Assembly (NCBI GenBank): GCA_947172415.1
Contig: OX359192.1
Location: 560,501-624,500, forward strand
Direction of reading: 5' to 3'
Length of the DNA: 64,000 bases
Source of the DNA: Chondrosia reniformis
Lineage: Eukaryota > Porifera > Demospongiae > Chondrillida > Chondrillidae
The position numbers and the translations under genes are program-made. Shown one piece after another: positions 46,401 through 59,777 of this stretch (within the stretch, counting starts at the first letter, position 1; each line of letters opens with the position of its first letter). The notes beneath the pieces were generated by a model. It saw only the letters and a list, made by a program, of their open reading frames with translations, had not been told where the DNA came from and did not search any database.

Positions 46401-49400
46401 GTTGAAACGGCATTTTCATCTCAACTATTTCAACTATTGCATGCTGCATTCTGCTATAGCAAACAAGTACAGTATGTCAAGTAACATGTGATGAAGGTAA
46501 TTGAGACATTTTATCTATTAGCATGCCAAGGGTTGAGAAGTGACATAGGGCCTTACAATGCTACCAACGGCTAGAGCATTTCTAAGTATGTCAAGTGAAC
46601 GTAGCCAGCATACCTACGTATATACATATGCCTCTCATTGAATGCATTTCAATCAGCAAAGAGACTTTTTATTTAACATCAATGAATGTCCTATCCTGAT
46701 GTGTACGTATTAACTGTGATCCATCTTTTATTTAATTTAATTTAAAGTTCTAGTATTGTAGTTGGTACCTATTGTATGAAGGTACATTGCTGCAGTATCG
46801 ATTGAGCTCACTTTACATTGCAGTATCCAGTTATAAGAATATCTGGTTTCAATTCTCATCTTTAATGCTACATTCCTCAAGTTCCTCTGTGAGATAGAGA
46901 TGTCCTATAGTCTTGTTGAATTGATTAGATCTCTGAACAGTAATAGACTCAAATTTTGTATCTTGATATGATGTTCTAGAGCAGTTGTTAATGAGTTGGT
47001 TGAAGAAATACCTTCCTGGTTTTATCAAATATTTGGTTAATCTAATTAAAACACCTTTTTGTGTTGGACTACTGTATAAAGACTACCTAGTCTCACTCCC
47101 ATAGTTCACCACTATAGAGAGGTTGACTGTATAAATCTAGTTTAACCAAATTTGTTACGTTGAAATTATAATAAAGATCAAAGTACCATTATTAATAATA
47201 TTGTTACCAAAGGTGGCTTCCTATATAAATGATTTGTACTAGGTTGAGATAATTTCCATTTGCCACCTATGAATACTATTAAAATTTTTAGACAATTGGT
47301 TATGCATAATTTAATAGTATATACCATGAACAAATTTTAAGGCTCTGTTAATGATATTCATGGAAATGGAAATTCTAAACCCAGCATGTGTTTACCTATA
47401 GACATGTTCTAGCAGTCGGTCAAGTTAATATGTTTGTTGACTTGTATCTATACTGACAGTTAACATGTGCAAGTATCTGTATTCTTATCCATTATTGGTG
47501 GTCAGTATATATGTACGTTTTTATTGTATGTTTGTTTTGTCATATGAGATGCAATATGTGTAATGATTAATCTATTGCACAGGCAATGAATTTGTAATAA
47601 CCACAGCATGGGCCATTGATCTCTCAAAGGTATATGTGAGGTTGACACATTTAATAGGTTGTTTGACCTTTGACCCTGAAAACCAGAAACTAATGATAGG
47701 GGATGGGAGGGGGATACAGAAGTTAGGGACTCTTAGAAGTAGTTTCAGCAGCTCATTGTCTCCTTCACCAGGGGGTCCCCAAAACTGGGAGTGTAGGAAA
47801 TAAAGCTAGCCGACTAGACTCACCATTTGTTAGGACATATGGAGTCATTAGGCTCATTTCCTTGCATATTGTGATGTATTATACAGGTGATGTGGCCATA
47901 GAGACACAGGTCCAAAATGAAACTGCATTTCATTGGTTTTTTCCTCATTGTAAGTGTTGAAGCCGTCAAAGGGTAATCACAGCTACGTAGTACGTAGGTA
48001 CCTCCTGCTTCTTCTCCATTCTCAGGAAAGAATCTTTAAAATGAGACAATAATCTGATGCAGTGTTTTGATTTCCTGTTAATGACTTTCATTATCAAACT
48101 AGGACAGTATCAAAGCATGTGTTTCAATGCCTGGTTGTCTACTACCAATCAGGATGGTGGACAAGTGTCTCTGGTGATTATACAGTCCCAAAAAATAAAT
48201 GTTTATTAAATGTCAACTTTGGTTATATCCCAAATTAGAAAGTTCAGCCTTTCTATAATCTTCTCTCTGTAGGGGTCTTTTTAGAATAATGGGATCAATT
48301 TTCATTCAAAGTTTCATCTGATGACTATAGATAAGTGGGATCCCAAAAAATGAACAGTTATCATTGTAATGTTCATCATTCTCAGTGATTGTATACTTAA
48401 ATAGTTAGTTATCAAGCTCAAAATTCCCTCACTTTTCTTTTACATTGGCAACTGTCATATGGAGCATTGTTTGGCTAATATGAAGTGTATCCATAAAATT
48501 TCATTCGTAGGGCTTGGAGTCCTGGAATAATCATATTAGTTTAACATTTGTTTTGTAATCAATTAGTTTTATCTTCAATCGTGCCCACTCTTTCACCGCA
48601 GGAACACATCATTGCAATGTGAAAGTAGTAAAACTGAGTTAACAGCAAGTTGCTTTATTGTAGGAAAATGGTTGGTTGTATCATTAGATTTGTCTCCATT
48701 ACTGTATGGCTTTGTGTTGGTTTGGTTATTGAACTCTTTAAGCTTGAATAATTTAAAACACTATTCGCTAGAATAATGGTTAACATGCGTGGAAGGCTAG
48801 AGCAACATATCAATTGAATAGAAAATAAAACACTATTTTTCCATACTTAAGACTTGGGGTTAGCTAGCCTATAGAGAATGTGATGTAGTAAGGCATTCTT
48901 CCCCATTCCTTTCTTATCTAGTAAGATGATAGGAGTTACATATATTGCTATACTAAATGAAATCACCATGAACACAAATATGCATGAAATACTGTATATT
49001 TATAGTTATGCATATCTTCCTTATTTGGGTGTTATGTGTGTGTAACTCCAAATGCTTTCTAACGGTAAAATAAAAGCTTTTATAATTTTGTTTGATTCAT
49101 CTCATCTTTCAAGGCTGGTGGTAAGGCTTATAGTTACTGTGATCAATAACATTTGGAATGTAAGTATTTAATAAAATCATTTTCCAGGAAGACCAATTTC
49201 CTCTATTAATATAAAATTTACAAAAAAGAAAATAATATAACTTCTTATAGGAATATGTGGTATACTTGCATATAACAGAATCCTCAGGAAAAATTATTAC
49301 AGGCATTGTGGTTAGTGGTTTAATGAGCATCAGCAACGGATTTTATAGGAGGTTTGGGAATTTTTGAACCATAGAACAATAGCAGTGATGAGAAGAAGAT

Positions 49401-52400
49401 ACAATTACAATTTAAGTAGGGAAGTGATAAGATTTCTGGATTGGCACGTCTTACCTGTTTGATATTAGTTGCTGATACTTAAACTGTTGACTAATTCGCA
49501 TTAAAGCTATTCTTAAACTAATATTATTCATTTGGTCAGAATTATGCACCATTGTGATGAAGCAATAGTTTAATTATGCACGCTGTATAATTTTTTGTAT
49601 ATGAAATATATATACTTTAACAAACATTCATGTATATAAACTTTGAAATATGAATCAAATTATGTCAGGTTGAGGTGAAATAATTTGATAAAATCTTTAG
49701 TGTTACAATGTTGAGCTTTGTGACCGCAGTGTGTATATGTGAGGGCATCAGTAGCGGGTGTCTCTATCAAGTTAAGTTTCTGCAGTACAAACAGTTAGAC
49801 ATACAAAATCTTGTATTTACACACAGGTCAATATTAGTAAGTTTATGAAAATGGGTTTAGGTTAATCTCATAAAGTGATTATAGGTGTAATTTGTAAGGT
49901 TTAATACAGTGAAGGTATGGCCTGGATTTAAGTTCAATTGGTCAATTTTATTGTGCCAATCCATAATCTTATCAACGGGAATAATAAAAATATTATGCAT
50001 TAATACAGCTAATCTGCACCTATTCGATAGTTATCTCACTTTAACATTGAAAATATTTTTACTGACCCTTTTTATACAGAGTACATGCATATCTAAATCT
50101 ATAATCTCCTTTAGCCTAACATCAAAGGTATAGTTTTATGCTGAAGCTGGTACTATCTACTTTGTATGTACTAAATGAGTGATTGTTTGTAGCTATTGTT
50201 CAATGTGCTATTTTCTAGTCAAATTGGTACAGTATATACGTAGTTAGGAAGGTATAGGAAGAGAGGGAGAGGGAGGGGTAGGGGAGGAGAGGGAGGGGAG
50301 GGAGAAGAGAGGGAGGGGAGGGAGAAGAGGGAGAGGGAGGGGTAGGGGAGGAGAGGGAGGGGTAGGGGAGGAGAGGGAGGGGAGGGAGAGAGAGGGAGAG
50401 GGAGGGGTAGGGGAGGAGAGGGAGGGGAGGGAGAAGAGAGGGAGGGGAGGGAGAAGAGAGGGAGAGGGAGGGGCAGGGGAGGAGAGGGAGGGGAGGGAGA
50501 AGAGAGGGAGGGGAGGGAGAAGAGAGGGAGAGGGAGGGGCAGGGGAGGAGAGGGAGAGGGAGGGGCAGGGGAGGAGAGGGAGAAGAGAGGGAGAGGGAGG
50601 GGCAGGGGAGGAGAGGGAGAAGAGAGGGAGAGGGAGGGGCAGGGGAGGAGAGGGAGGGGTAGGGGAGGGGCAGGGGAGGAGAGGGAGGGAGAAGGCTCCT
50701 GGACAGACTAGATATTTGTGTATATTGCTTTCTCATCTTTGTATGTCCATATGTAGATTTGTACCCATGGTTTTGTAATCTGTCAATGGCTGTTATACAT
50801 ATGTGCCATAGGAAGTGCTTTCATAAAGTCCAGATACTACTAAAGCCAAAAGTTAGAATGTTAGTACATTGTGTTTAGGAAGTTTCAACAATTGATAGCT
50901 GTGAATCTATATTTAGCAATCACTTGCTCTAACTGTTTCTATTCAACAAACATTGGAATGTATTGCCATTCTTTGTGATTATCGATGCGTGCTGTCTTTA
51001 AAGAAACTGTCATTAATCAAATTGTAATATTGAATTGCCAGCTTTTGTTAAATGGTTAGGGATCATTGCATTCCAGCTTTGTAACTAGTAATTAAGAGTA
51101 ATCAGAGGTATTGGTGAGCGGGTGGGGTGTTATGTGGTGAGAATTATCCCATAACACTATCAAGTTCCAAGTGAGCTCATCCAGTTACCAATCAGATGCA
51201 CTTCTAATGATGGTTATTAAGATAGGACCAAATCACATACCAAGAGAGGGCAAGTTGTACTTTCATGGTGGAGGTCTTAGAAGGAGCATCTAGAACACAT
51301 CATATTGGTGTAATGTGTACTGATCTTGCACTGGTACTTCTATCACAATGAACAGACTTATGCTGTATGATGTATGTCCATTCAACAATGAGATGTATGT
51401 CCATTCAGCAATGAGATGTATGTCCATTCAGCAATGAGATGTATGTCCATTCAGCAATGAGATGTATGTCCATTCAACAATGAGATGTATGTCCATTCAG
51501 AATGAGAGACATTGCAGAGAGAACTAGCTTCAGTGACTAGTTAGGATAGAAGTTAAACTGATAAATATTTCAATATGAAAGAGACATTTTTGTCTATACA
51601 CAATAATTTTCTTGTCTGTATACTATTTAGAATGTTTTCATCTAAACTGTTATTAATATACGCAATTGTTGTACCAGAAGTTTAACACATTCAAATCAAG
51701 TGGTTTCAGAGTGCATGTATAGTGAATGTGTTATTTTCATTGTCGTATTTTAGAAGCAAAAATTTCAAGTGTTTATAAATTTGATTTATCTGGGAAAATG
51801 ATAAACTAGTGGTGTACTAATGAGTAATTTCTTATTGAATATGAAAGTGAGTGTTTCCATTATCCTTTATTACTGTCAGCTAGTGTGTCCTGCAAATCTT
51901 ATTTTGGATAAGAAAAAGAAATAAGAATTGTCTTTAGAGATCTTTAATAAACTGTGACAGTTATCTTTAGAAAACAATGATATTTGTTTTTATTTCAATA
52001 TCTTGTAGTATGTACTTTCAATTGTTTTACAGTAAACTGATTGGAGTATTGAAAGTATACAACTTCTATATGTACGTATGAGTCAAATTATGTGTTAATT
52101 GGCCCTGTTGTTGCAGCTGTCAATCAGTTTGCTTCTGTTGATGCATTCAATTTTGAAAATGTACTGATTTGTCATAGTTGTTTATCAACGGATGACATTC
52201 CAAAATGGGTAGATTGACTTGATTTGAGCGGCTCTCAACAAGTCTTGAACTATTTTGTGTCCATGCAATATCTGTGAATAATTAAAGTGATCATCAAGCC
52301 ACAAACGGATAAATTTTATGTGTACATCTCTAATTTGAAGGAATTGTGTGTGTTAATATATCTAGATTATATAGTAATACATCACATACAATCATATACG

Positions 52401-55400
52401 TATACAAGAGATGTATCTATTACGTATATATAAATACCAAAGAAAACAAATATTTTCAACTTTCCCTTTTAAAACATTACACCTTCATATAGGTTCATAT
52501 GGAAATACTTTACATCTTGAGTGATTTATACTTGAATTTTATTTGAATCATGCTCTATTACACAGCTAATTAGTTATCCAAGTTTACATTTTCTCCTCCT
52601 AAGTGTTGTCATGGCTAGTTCCTCTGCAGCCAGAGTGGTTCTATGTATGTAGGGGTATCTGTTATATTTGTAATGAATTGAATCTGCAATTATGCTATTA
52701 ACTGCCCACGATGAAAAGAATTTCATTTAACATGATTGTAGTACCAGTAGAACAATATTGTTCATCTGGTATGCTGGCCTCTTCGGGGGAGGGGGATGGG
52801 GGAATATTCATTGTTACAGTTCAGTTTGTGGGCAATAGACATGATCAATTTGAGCTAGTGCATGTAATGACCCTTAGCCTAGCCTGGTAGTTGAAGTGCT
52901 CTTTGTTTCCTCCTTAAGATTTCTACAGTGTTTCATTAATGGCAGCAATCTACTGGATAACTATATTGCCTCCTTCAGTTCTCCCTAATGGAATTAGCTG
53001 TTGGGACAACCCTATCAATTAGATAATTTTTAGGTCCAAAGGCACTGGAAAAGGCCAAAATGGAACCTTTAGCAAGGAGGGTCAGTTCAACCAATTACAT
53101 TATTATATTGTGTGTATTATTAGTTTTTTGACAATAAAGTGTTAGATCTATTGATTTATTCTTTCCTGTGGAGTAGCTTGGAATGGTTGTCTGCTAGTTA
53201 GATGCAATATCCTTCACTGGAACAGTACTTCCACGTGTGATTAACTAATTAGCTTTGTAACTAATATTAGGAAATTCCTTAATTTCTCTCCTTTCATTTC
53301 TTGTTTTATTGTTTTATAATGAGGTAATACAATTTATAATTGCATCTCTATTGACAAGTTCTGTTATGATATTTGTAATTATGGTTAGTGCATTTTGCCA
53401 TTAAACAATTGAACTTTTGAAAACTGAAATTTCCCACCCCTGGCTTGTTATTCATACTATGTATGTATATGTAAAGGAAAGGTTTGATAAAAAATATAAT
53501 TTTACATGTTCAGAATCTTTTATACAATTTATCCAGTGTCTTCAAGGACAATAAAGCTTAGTAGGTAGATTGACTGTAATTGAGCTTATTATTATGTTCT
53601 TCATCGGCATCATCACTGTCATTGTTGTCTTGGTCACGTTGTCAATAATAACAAAAACGTTGCTTTACTGTTACTTGTCCATCTTTTTGTCCTTTGTCAC
53701 CATGACAACAGAAATGTAATAAAAGCATATCTATGCACATCTATGTATATACATACCTAAGATTCTGACCTACATGTAAAGGTAAATTATTCTATGACTT
53801 CATTGCTATAACCATTTCTAAGTTATGTATTCTTTGCATTTTGGGATGCCTTTGCCTTGCTGGTATTTCATACACACAGCATTGTAGTGCTTCCTAGTGT
53901 AGTATGTATATCTGTCGCTAAGTTGAATGTGTAGAAGATCAATTTACACACTTTTGATTTGTAAGCGTCTTTTTAAATGGACCATGAAAGAAAGTGTTGG
54001 CATATCATGTAGTTATATGTATATTACAGGTTTGGATTTTAAGGGCGTATTTAATATTATTTACAATCACTCTTCACTGCTTGATATATCTCACCTTCAA
54101 TTATCAAGAAAAAGGCATAATGTTTCACAAGGAATGATTAGTATGCAATTTTTAATAAGTTAATTGGACCTTAATTATTAAAGTGTTGTTACGAAGTGAA
54201 ATGATATAGTATTTGTGTGGTAACAAGCTACCACTGTAATAATCACATTTAAACTGTACAAGTGGTCACATTAGAGAGGTAGCTACTATATACAGGTGGT
54301 CACATTAGAGAGGTAGCTACTATATACAGGTGGTCACATTAGAGAGGTAGCTACTATATACAGGTGGTCACATTAGAGAGGTAGCTACTATATACAGGTG
54401 GTCACATTAGAGAGGTAGCTACTATATACAGGTGGTCACATTAGAGAGGTAGCTACTATATACAGGTTGTCACATTAGAGAGGTAGCTACTATATACAGG
54501 TTGTCACATTAGAGAGGTAGCTACTATATACAGGTGGTCACATTAGAGAGGTAGCTACTATATACAGGTGGTCACATTAGAGAGGTAGCTACTATATACA
54601 GGTGGTCACATTAGAGAGGTAGCTACTATATACAGGTGATCACATTAGAGAGGTAGCTACTATACATATATGAGATAGAAAACTATTCCCAGGGTCAACA
54701 ACAAAGGGTGAAATTTCCAGAAACAGCTGTCTAGCTCAATGGAGTAGAAGATTAAAAGAGAAGATTCTTGTATGCTCATCCAAAGCTCTTACTACCTTTA
54801 GTTCCCTAAAGGATTTTTACTCTAAAATAGATGGAGAATGGTTGTGTTAGATTATTTAGTTGGAAGACTTTATGGCATACAGAGCAAAGAGACTATATTG
54901 GTGGTAGAAGGGAATATAATCCCACAATATACAGCTGTGAACAGTGGCAAATTTATCATATTCATAGCAACAGTATTCCATGAGAATGTCTGTGCAGTCA
55001 ATTAGTGGTGGTGTTACTATGGTAATGATACTTATTGCAGAAACCTTAATTTCTGCTATCCCAAGAGGTTACTGTATTGTGAGTTAATCTTTATATCATG
55101 CAATGAACTTGAATGACATATAGTCCTGTTAAAATATAATTTAGTTATATGCCATTTTCTCATGCAAGGAATGTTATTGCAATGGTCATGACATCAGCCT
55201 GTTTATAAACCACAAAATTAGTTAGACAATAATTTATATGTTTTAATGGTAATTTACTTTACTTTGAATTTAATATTGTATAAATCAGTGAATACTGAAA
55301 TCACTGGTTTGTGAAAAGATGTCTTTGTAATGGAGGACACACTTTGTGCTCCAAGTCTATCAGGTTGAGAAATACCTCTCTGGTCACCTCTGTAATAAAG

Positions 55401-58400
55401 ATACGTACACACCCATCCGGTGAGGTACATGCGTACCTGTCCCTTCAGTGAGCAGTTGTAGTGTATTATTGTTTCTATCTCATTTCCATGGTAACGTTCC
55501 ATTGAATCATGTAAGAAAATTATAATTACCATGGTTACTCTAATTGTTCATTTGCAGTCATGGGAACCAGCAATACCAATTATCATAGGTAGCGAATCCA
55601 GTATGTATGTGCATATATGAAGATATTATTATTTTAAATGTTCTTTTTCTATCTACTAATGTAATCAGTCATTTGCATTCCAAGAACTGTTATAATCTTG
55701 GCAGCTAGACAAAGTTCATACAAATACCTTAATGTTATCATACTATAAATATGCCTGTTAGCATTAATGAAGTGATTATTCCCATGCATATGTTAGTTAG
55801 GTTTGTACGTACTATTCCTCCGTTTCCATGCCAAGCCCTTGCCTGCCACTCCTTAACTAGTTTTTGAGAACACCATTTTACAGTAAGACCTATGATCAAT
55901 AGCCTATTAGATTAATATACGTATTTGGAATGAGGATGCAAGTCTTTTCTTTGACCTTTGGGGAAAGGTCAGTCTTAAAGCTGTAAAACTTCTTGGTGCC
56001 TGAAGCCATATTAAGTACACACAGTTTAGCCATATGTAATTCTTGTAGGTCTGGAAAGAGCAATGTAGGTCTGGGTAGAGCAATGTAGGTCTGGAAAGAG
56101 CAATGTAGATCTGGGGAGAGCAATGTAGGTCTGGAAAGAGCAATGTAGATCTGGGGAGAGCAATGTAGGTCTGGAAAGAGCAATGTAAATCTGGGGAGAG
56201 CAATGTAGATCTGGGGAGAGCAATGTAGATCTGGGGAGAGCAATGTAGATCTGGGGAGAGCAATGTAGATCTGGGGAGAGCAATGTAGATCTGGGGAGAG
56301 CAATGTAGATCTGGGGAGAGCAATGTAGATCTGGGGAGAGCAATGTAGGTCTGGGGAGAGCAATGTAGGTCTGGGTAGAGCAATGTAGATCTGGGGAGAG
56401 CAATGTAGATCTGGGGAGAGCAATGTAGATCTGGGGAGAGCAATGTAGATCTGGGGAGAGCAATGTAGATCTGGGGAGAGCAATGTAGATCTGGGGAGAG
56501 CAATGTAGATCTGGGGAGAGCAATGTAGATCTGGGGAGAGCAATGTAGATCTGGGGAGAGCAATGTAGATCTGGGGAGAGCAATGTAGGTCTGGGGAGAG
56601 CAATGTAGGTCTGGGGAGAGCAATGTAGATCTGGGGAGAGCAATGTAGATCTGGGGAGAGCAATGTAGATCTGGGGAGAGCAATGTAGATCTGGGGAGAG
56701 CAATGTAGATCTGGGGAGATCAATGTCTTTTTTTCCATTTGTCTTCTCTATAATAATTCTGTGTCTGGTTCTTCTTATTGTATCAGCCTCCTTCTGAAGA
56801 GTGACATGTATTGAGAGACACTATCTTGCGTGGTTACCAGATATTGAACACAAATGTACATAGTCTGGTTTCCTACATAAAGTTTACTTATCTGTAGATG
56901 TGATAGTCTGCATTTGAATAGTACTTAACAGTGCTATTTAAATGAATGATTTCTCTTCAAGTGGCCATTATCTTGTGAATGTACAATTTGTTAGTGATAT
57001 AGCATGTATTGTTAGGAACTGAGTGTCTTGTTAATTTTGAATGATATATGATAGATTGATGGAGCCTCTATCATGAATTACTAATTACTTAGACATGTAT
57101 CTATAGGGTACACTTAGAGCCCTGGGCTCTTATACAACAATATAATTGTGTTCATTAAGGAGGTGTCAAGTTTTCTTCTTTTCTACTTAAGAAATAGTTT
57201 TATTAATAATTCTTGTATACTCTACTAAATGTTTTCACAACTGTTGATTGTATATACCCCCTCTGGTGCATTCTTATGTTCATCAATGAGCCATATATGC
57301 TTAATATATGCGTGTCTGTATGTGTAGGTGTTTGACAACGGTCGCTCAATTCTTCGGCAGTTCAAGCACCATAGAAAGTACGTACGTATGTGTGCATTCG
57401 TATCCAATAAACACTTTGTTGTTATTGGACGTAGGGTTCTTTGCCACACCCACCCACTCTCTATACGTATATGCCACACCCACCCTCTATACGTGTATGC
57501 CACACCCACCCTCTATACATGTATGCCACACCCACTCTCTATACATATATGCCACACCCACTCTCTATACATATATGCCACACCCACCCACTCTCTATCG
57601 TATATGCCACACCCACCTCTGCCCCAATCCTCAATCCCTCACACTGCCACGCCTCTTCAATCGTCTCTCCTGACAGGCCAGTCTGCACAGTCTCATTCTC
57701 AACAGATGGTCTGCAAGTTTTTGGTGGGTCAGACGACTTCACGCTTAGCTACTGGAACTTGGCAGAGGAGAAACTCACTGACACATTCTCTGGTCACACT
57801 GACTACATTCGCTGCAGTTCCCCTCTGCCTTCCACCAACAATATATACTGTAGTGGCTCCTTTGATCATAAGCTGCGCCTCTGGGATGTGAGAAGTAGAG
57901 AATGCACGGCTGTCTTTGATCATGGGGCACCTGTTGAATGTATCTTACCATTCCCCAATGGAACTGCCGTCATAACTTCAGGTAGGTTTGTCTTGTCCTA
58001 ACCCATTGGTTGTACAACTGTTTTCTGGTTTTACCAATCAGTTAGTGGCTTCCAGAGTACATTTTAGAGAACTTTAACCAATTTCAAAAAGAATAAAAAT
58101 CTTCCATAAGTACTTGTAGTCTTTGCATGTTACTGTATGTGCAGCAAATATCTGTTATGTACTACATTAGTGGATGTAAGCCTTCTGTATTCCTGTAATG
58201 ATCTATCACCTTCATACATAGGCTTATTAACTTGTGTATACGTAGTCCTTTACAATATTCCAATTGTACAATTTGCAGGGGGAAATGTTGTTAAGGTGTG
58301 GAATGTGATTGGTAGCTCCAAGCCATTGTTTTCCTTTTCAAATCACCAGAAAACCATTACATCACTTTGCTTTGATGGACAGACCCAGAGACTCTTATCA

Positions 58401-59777
58401 GCAGGACTGGACAAGTACGTATATATTTATCATCTAAGTCTGCATTGCATTACCTTCTTGTTTAGAAGTGAAATTCACAAAAATATTATGAAAAAACTAC
58501 CACTAAAAACAACATATAAACAGAGAAAATATAATTATGAATATATTTCCCTCAATTATTTGTATTATACATACTGTGTATGTGATGACACAGAAATATA
58601 TTTTTCAGACTTTTGTATCTTTCACTTTAATTTGAAGTTTGAATTGTAAATTTTATTAAATCTTTTCACATACAGACAAGTTAAAGTGTACAGTTTGCAG
58701 GACTATTCAGTGATATACCACTTGAGCTATCCCGCTCCTGTTTTGTCAATGGCCATATCTGTAAGTACCTTTGTCGCAAGCATCCAATGTACGTATGGAG
58801 GAGGCTTCATGGATTATCTCAGTTTTTTCCTCTTTTTCTTTTCAGCCAAATGACAGTCATCTTGTGGTTGGAATGACAGATCAATTGCTTTCAATTCGGC
58901 AGAGGAAATCTGATAAAAAAATGGATTTTCTCTCTCACGCACCAGCTTCAAGACGGAGATACTTCTCAAGAGGAAGAAGAGAGAAGCCAACGGAAGAAGA
59001 GGTGTTTATCTCCAATCCAAAGAAAAAGAAATTTCAACCCTACGAGAAGTGCCTTCGTTCATTTGAATACAGAAAGGCTTTAGATGCAGCTTTAGCAGTG
59101 GGTGTGGTCACATGATACGTGATTCAGTGGGTGTGGTCACATGACATGTGATTCAGTGGATGTGGTCACATTTATATATAATTAATATGTTCTGATTATT
59201 TTACTCACATGACTACATCTAGGAAGTTAATTAATAGATGCTCAAATTTTGTTCTATTCATTGCAACTTAGCACAATTCCAATCAGAGAAACCACGTTGT
59301 TTGTGGTGTACTTCAGGAGCTGGTGAGACGAGATGGCCTCAAGATTGCCCTCTCTGGGAGGACTGAAGAAGAGTTACTGCCAGTCTTGCAGTTTGTGGTG
59401 AGGTATGTTAGTTTTGAAAGACAACTAGTAATTGTAAGTTGGCTACAAACGGTTTCCTCCCCTCTGTATTTCTCTGTTGCCATAGAAACATAGCATCTCC
59501 ACAGTATAAGGGACTCCTGGTAGATGTTTCTGAAGCGATTCTTGGTAAGATTGGAATACACTTCATTTGTATCTGCCATCCTCTCCCTCCTCTGGTAACT
59601 GTAGATGCCTATGTCCTTCAAATTAAGGCTGATAGTGAATCTGAGGTTTTACTAAAAGTTTTAAAGACTAAACTTGAAGTTGAAATTAGACTGCAAAGAG
59701 AATTATTAGAAGTAAAAGGAATGCTGGAGACAATTTCATCTTTATCCAAATCTCATACCAAGCATTTTGAACTTTGA
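40436..59777 (+). CDS. UTP15: UTP15, small-subunit processome WD40 protein
   Basis: Eleven exons keep frame: 40436-40543, 40617-40709, 40847-40978, 57328-57377, 57677-57981, 58279-58414, 58676-58760, 58846-59097, 59272-59402, 59486-59544 and 59605-59777. They encode 507 residues (human UTP15 is 518). Residues about 37-320 form the WD40 propeller ([115 protein letters not shown]). The last 130 residues are the family C-terminal domain, including [20 protein letters not shown] and [19 protein letters not shown]15 belongs to the UTP-A/t-UTP complex that binds nascent pre-rRNA in the nucleolus for 18S maturation. Exons 1-3 and 4-11 are separated by a 16.3-kb intron, whereas every other intron is below 350 bp. 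Confidence 0.96.
41735..41850. repeat. Short irregular repeats in UTP15 intron 3
   Basis: Four to five copies of TTTAGGATTAAT(A)GAAGTA-type units. Confidence 0.75.
42503..43133. repeat. 36-37-bp polypurine minisatellite
   Basis: About 17 units of GGGGAGGAATAGAGGGATAA plus GAGGAGAGGGAGGGGGA. The plus strand is nearly all purine with few T. It lies in UTP15 intron 3. The Ser/Pro/Leu frame on the minus strand is an artefact. Confidence 0.95.
44024..44540. repeat. 35-37-bp minisatellite
   Basis: About 14 units of TGTGTCTAGTAGAGGGAGGT plus GTACAGTGGAAGGGG, with TATAG/TACAG and GGGG/GGAGG variants. It lies in UTP15 intron 3. Confidence 0.95.
44541..50255. other. UTP15 intron 3, unannotated part
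   Basis: About 5.7 kb of AT-rich intron. Several short frames were checked; none has splice support or family resemblance. No RNA gene is recognised. Confidence 0.5.
50256..50694. repeat. Polypurine tandem array
   Basis: GAGAGGGAGGGG(T/C)AGGGGAG-type units of variable length; the plus strand is nearly pure purine over 440 bp. It lies in UTP15 intron 3. Confidence 0.95.
51368..51502. repeat. 23-bp tandem array
   Basis: About six units of ATGTATGTCCATTCAGCAATGAG in UTP15 intron 3, with A/G variation. Confidence 0.9.
51503..54256. other. UTP15 intron 3, unannotated part
   Basis: AT-rich. A 78-codon frame at 53927 has no splice or family support. Nothing else is seen. Confidence 0.45.
54257..54664. 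repeat. 34-bp minisatellite, UTP15 intron 3 locus
   Basis: Twelve tandem units of the sequence found at 32673 and inverted at 36661, with only one or two substitutions among units. Confidence 0.97.
54683..54860 (+). repeat. Dispersed repeat family, copy E (longest)
   Basis: It runs from CCCAGGGTCAACAACAAAGG through AAACAGCTGTCTAGCTCAAT and CTTGTATGCTCATCCAAAGC to a tail near TAGATGGAGAATGG. It directly follows the 34-bp array in UTP15 intron 3. Confidence 0.7.
56045..56727. repeat. 20-bp minisatellite
   Basis: About 34 units of GAGCAATGTAGATCTGGGGA, most identical, with GTAGGT and GGAAA variants crowded at the left end. It lies in UTP15 intron 3, 600 bp before exon 4. Three open minus-strand frames across it are artefacts. 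Confidence 0.97.
57440..57613. repeat. ATGCCACACCCACC tandem repeats
   Basis: Seven imperfect units of about 25-30 bp (ATATGCCACACCCACCCTCT and variants) fill UTP15 intron 4. Confidence 0.9.
59098..59172. repeat. Short tandem repeat in UTP15 intron 8
   Basis: Nearly three units of GTGGGTGTGGTCACATGATA plus CGTGATTCA. It begins at the donor itself, so the exon 8 splice site lies inside the first unit. Confidence 0.85.

Noticed and set aside
50215-50736. 173-codon Ser/Pro/Leu frame
   Set aside because: Same cause: polypurine array read on its pyrimidine strand.
53927-54163. 78-codon plus-strand frame in UTP15 intron 3
   Set aside because: No promoter, splice or family support; length is expected by chance in this much sequence.
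55896-56738. Three long minus-strand frames (225-280 codons)
   Set aside because: They read the 20-bp minisatellite in three frames; no splice sites or family resemblance.
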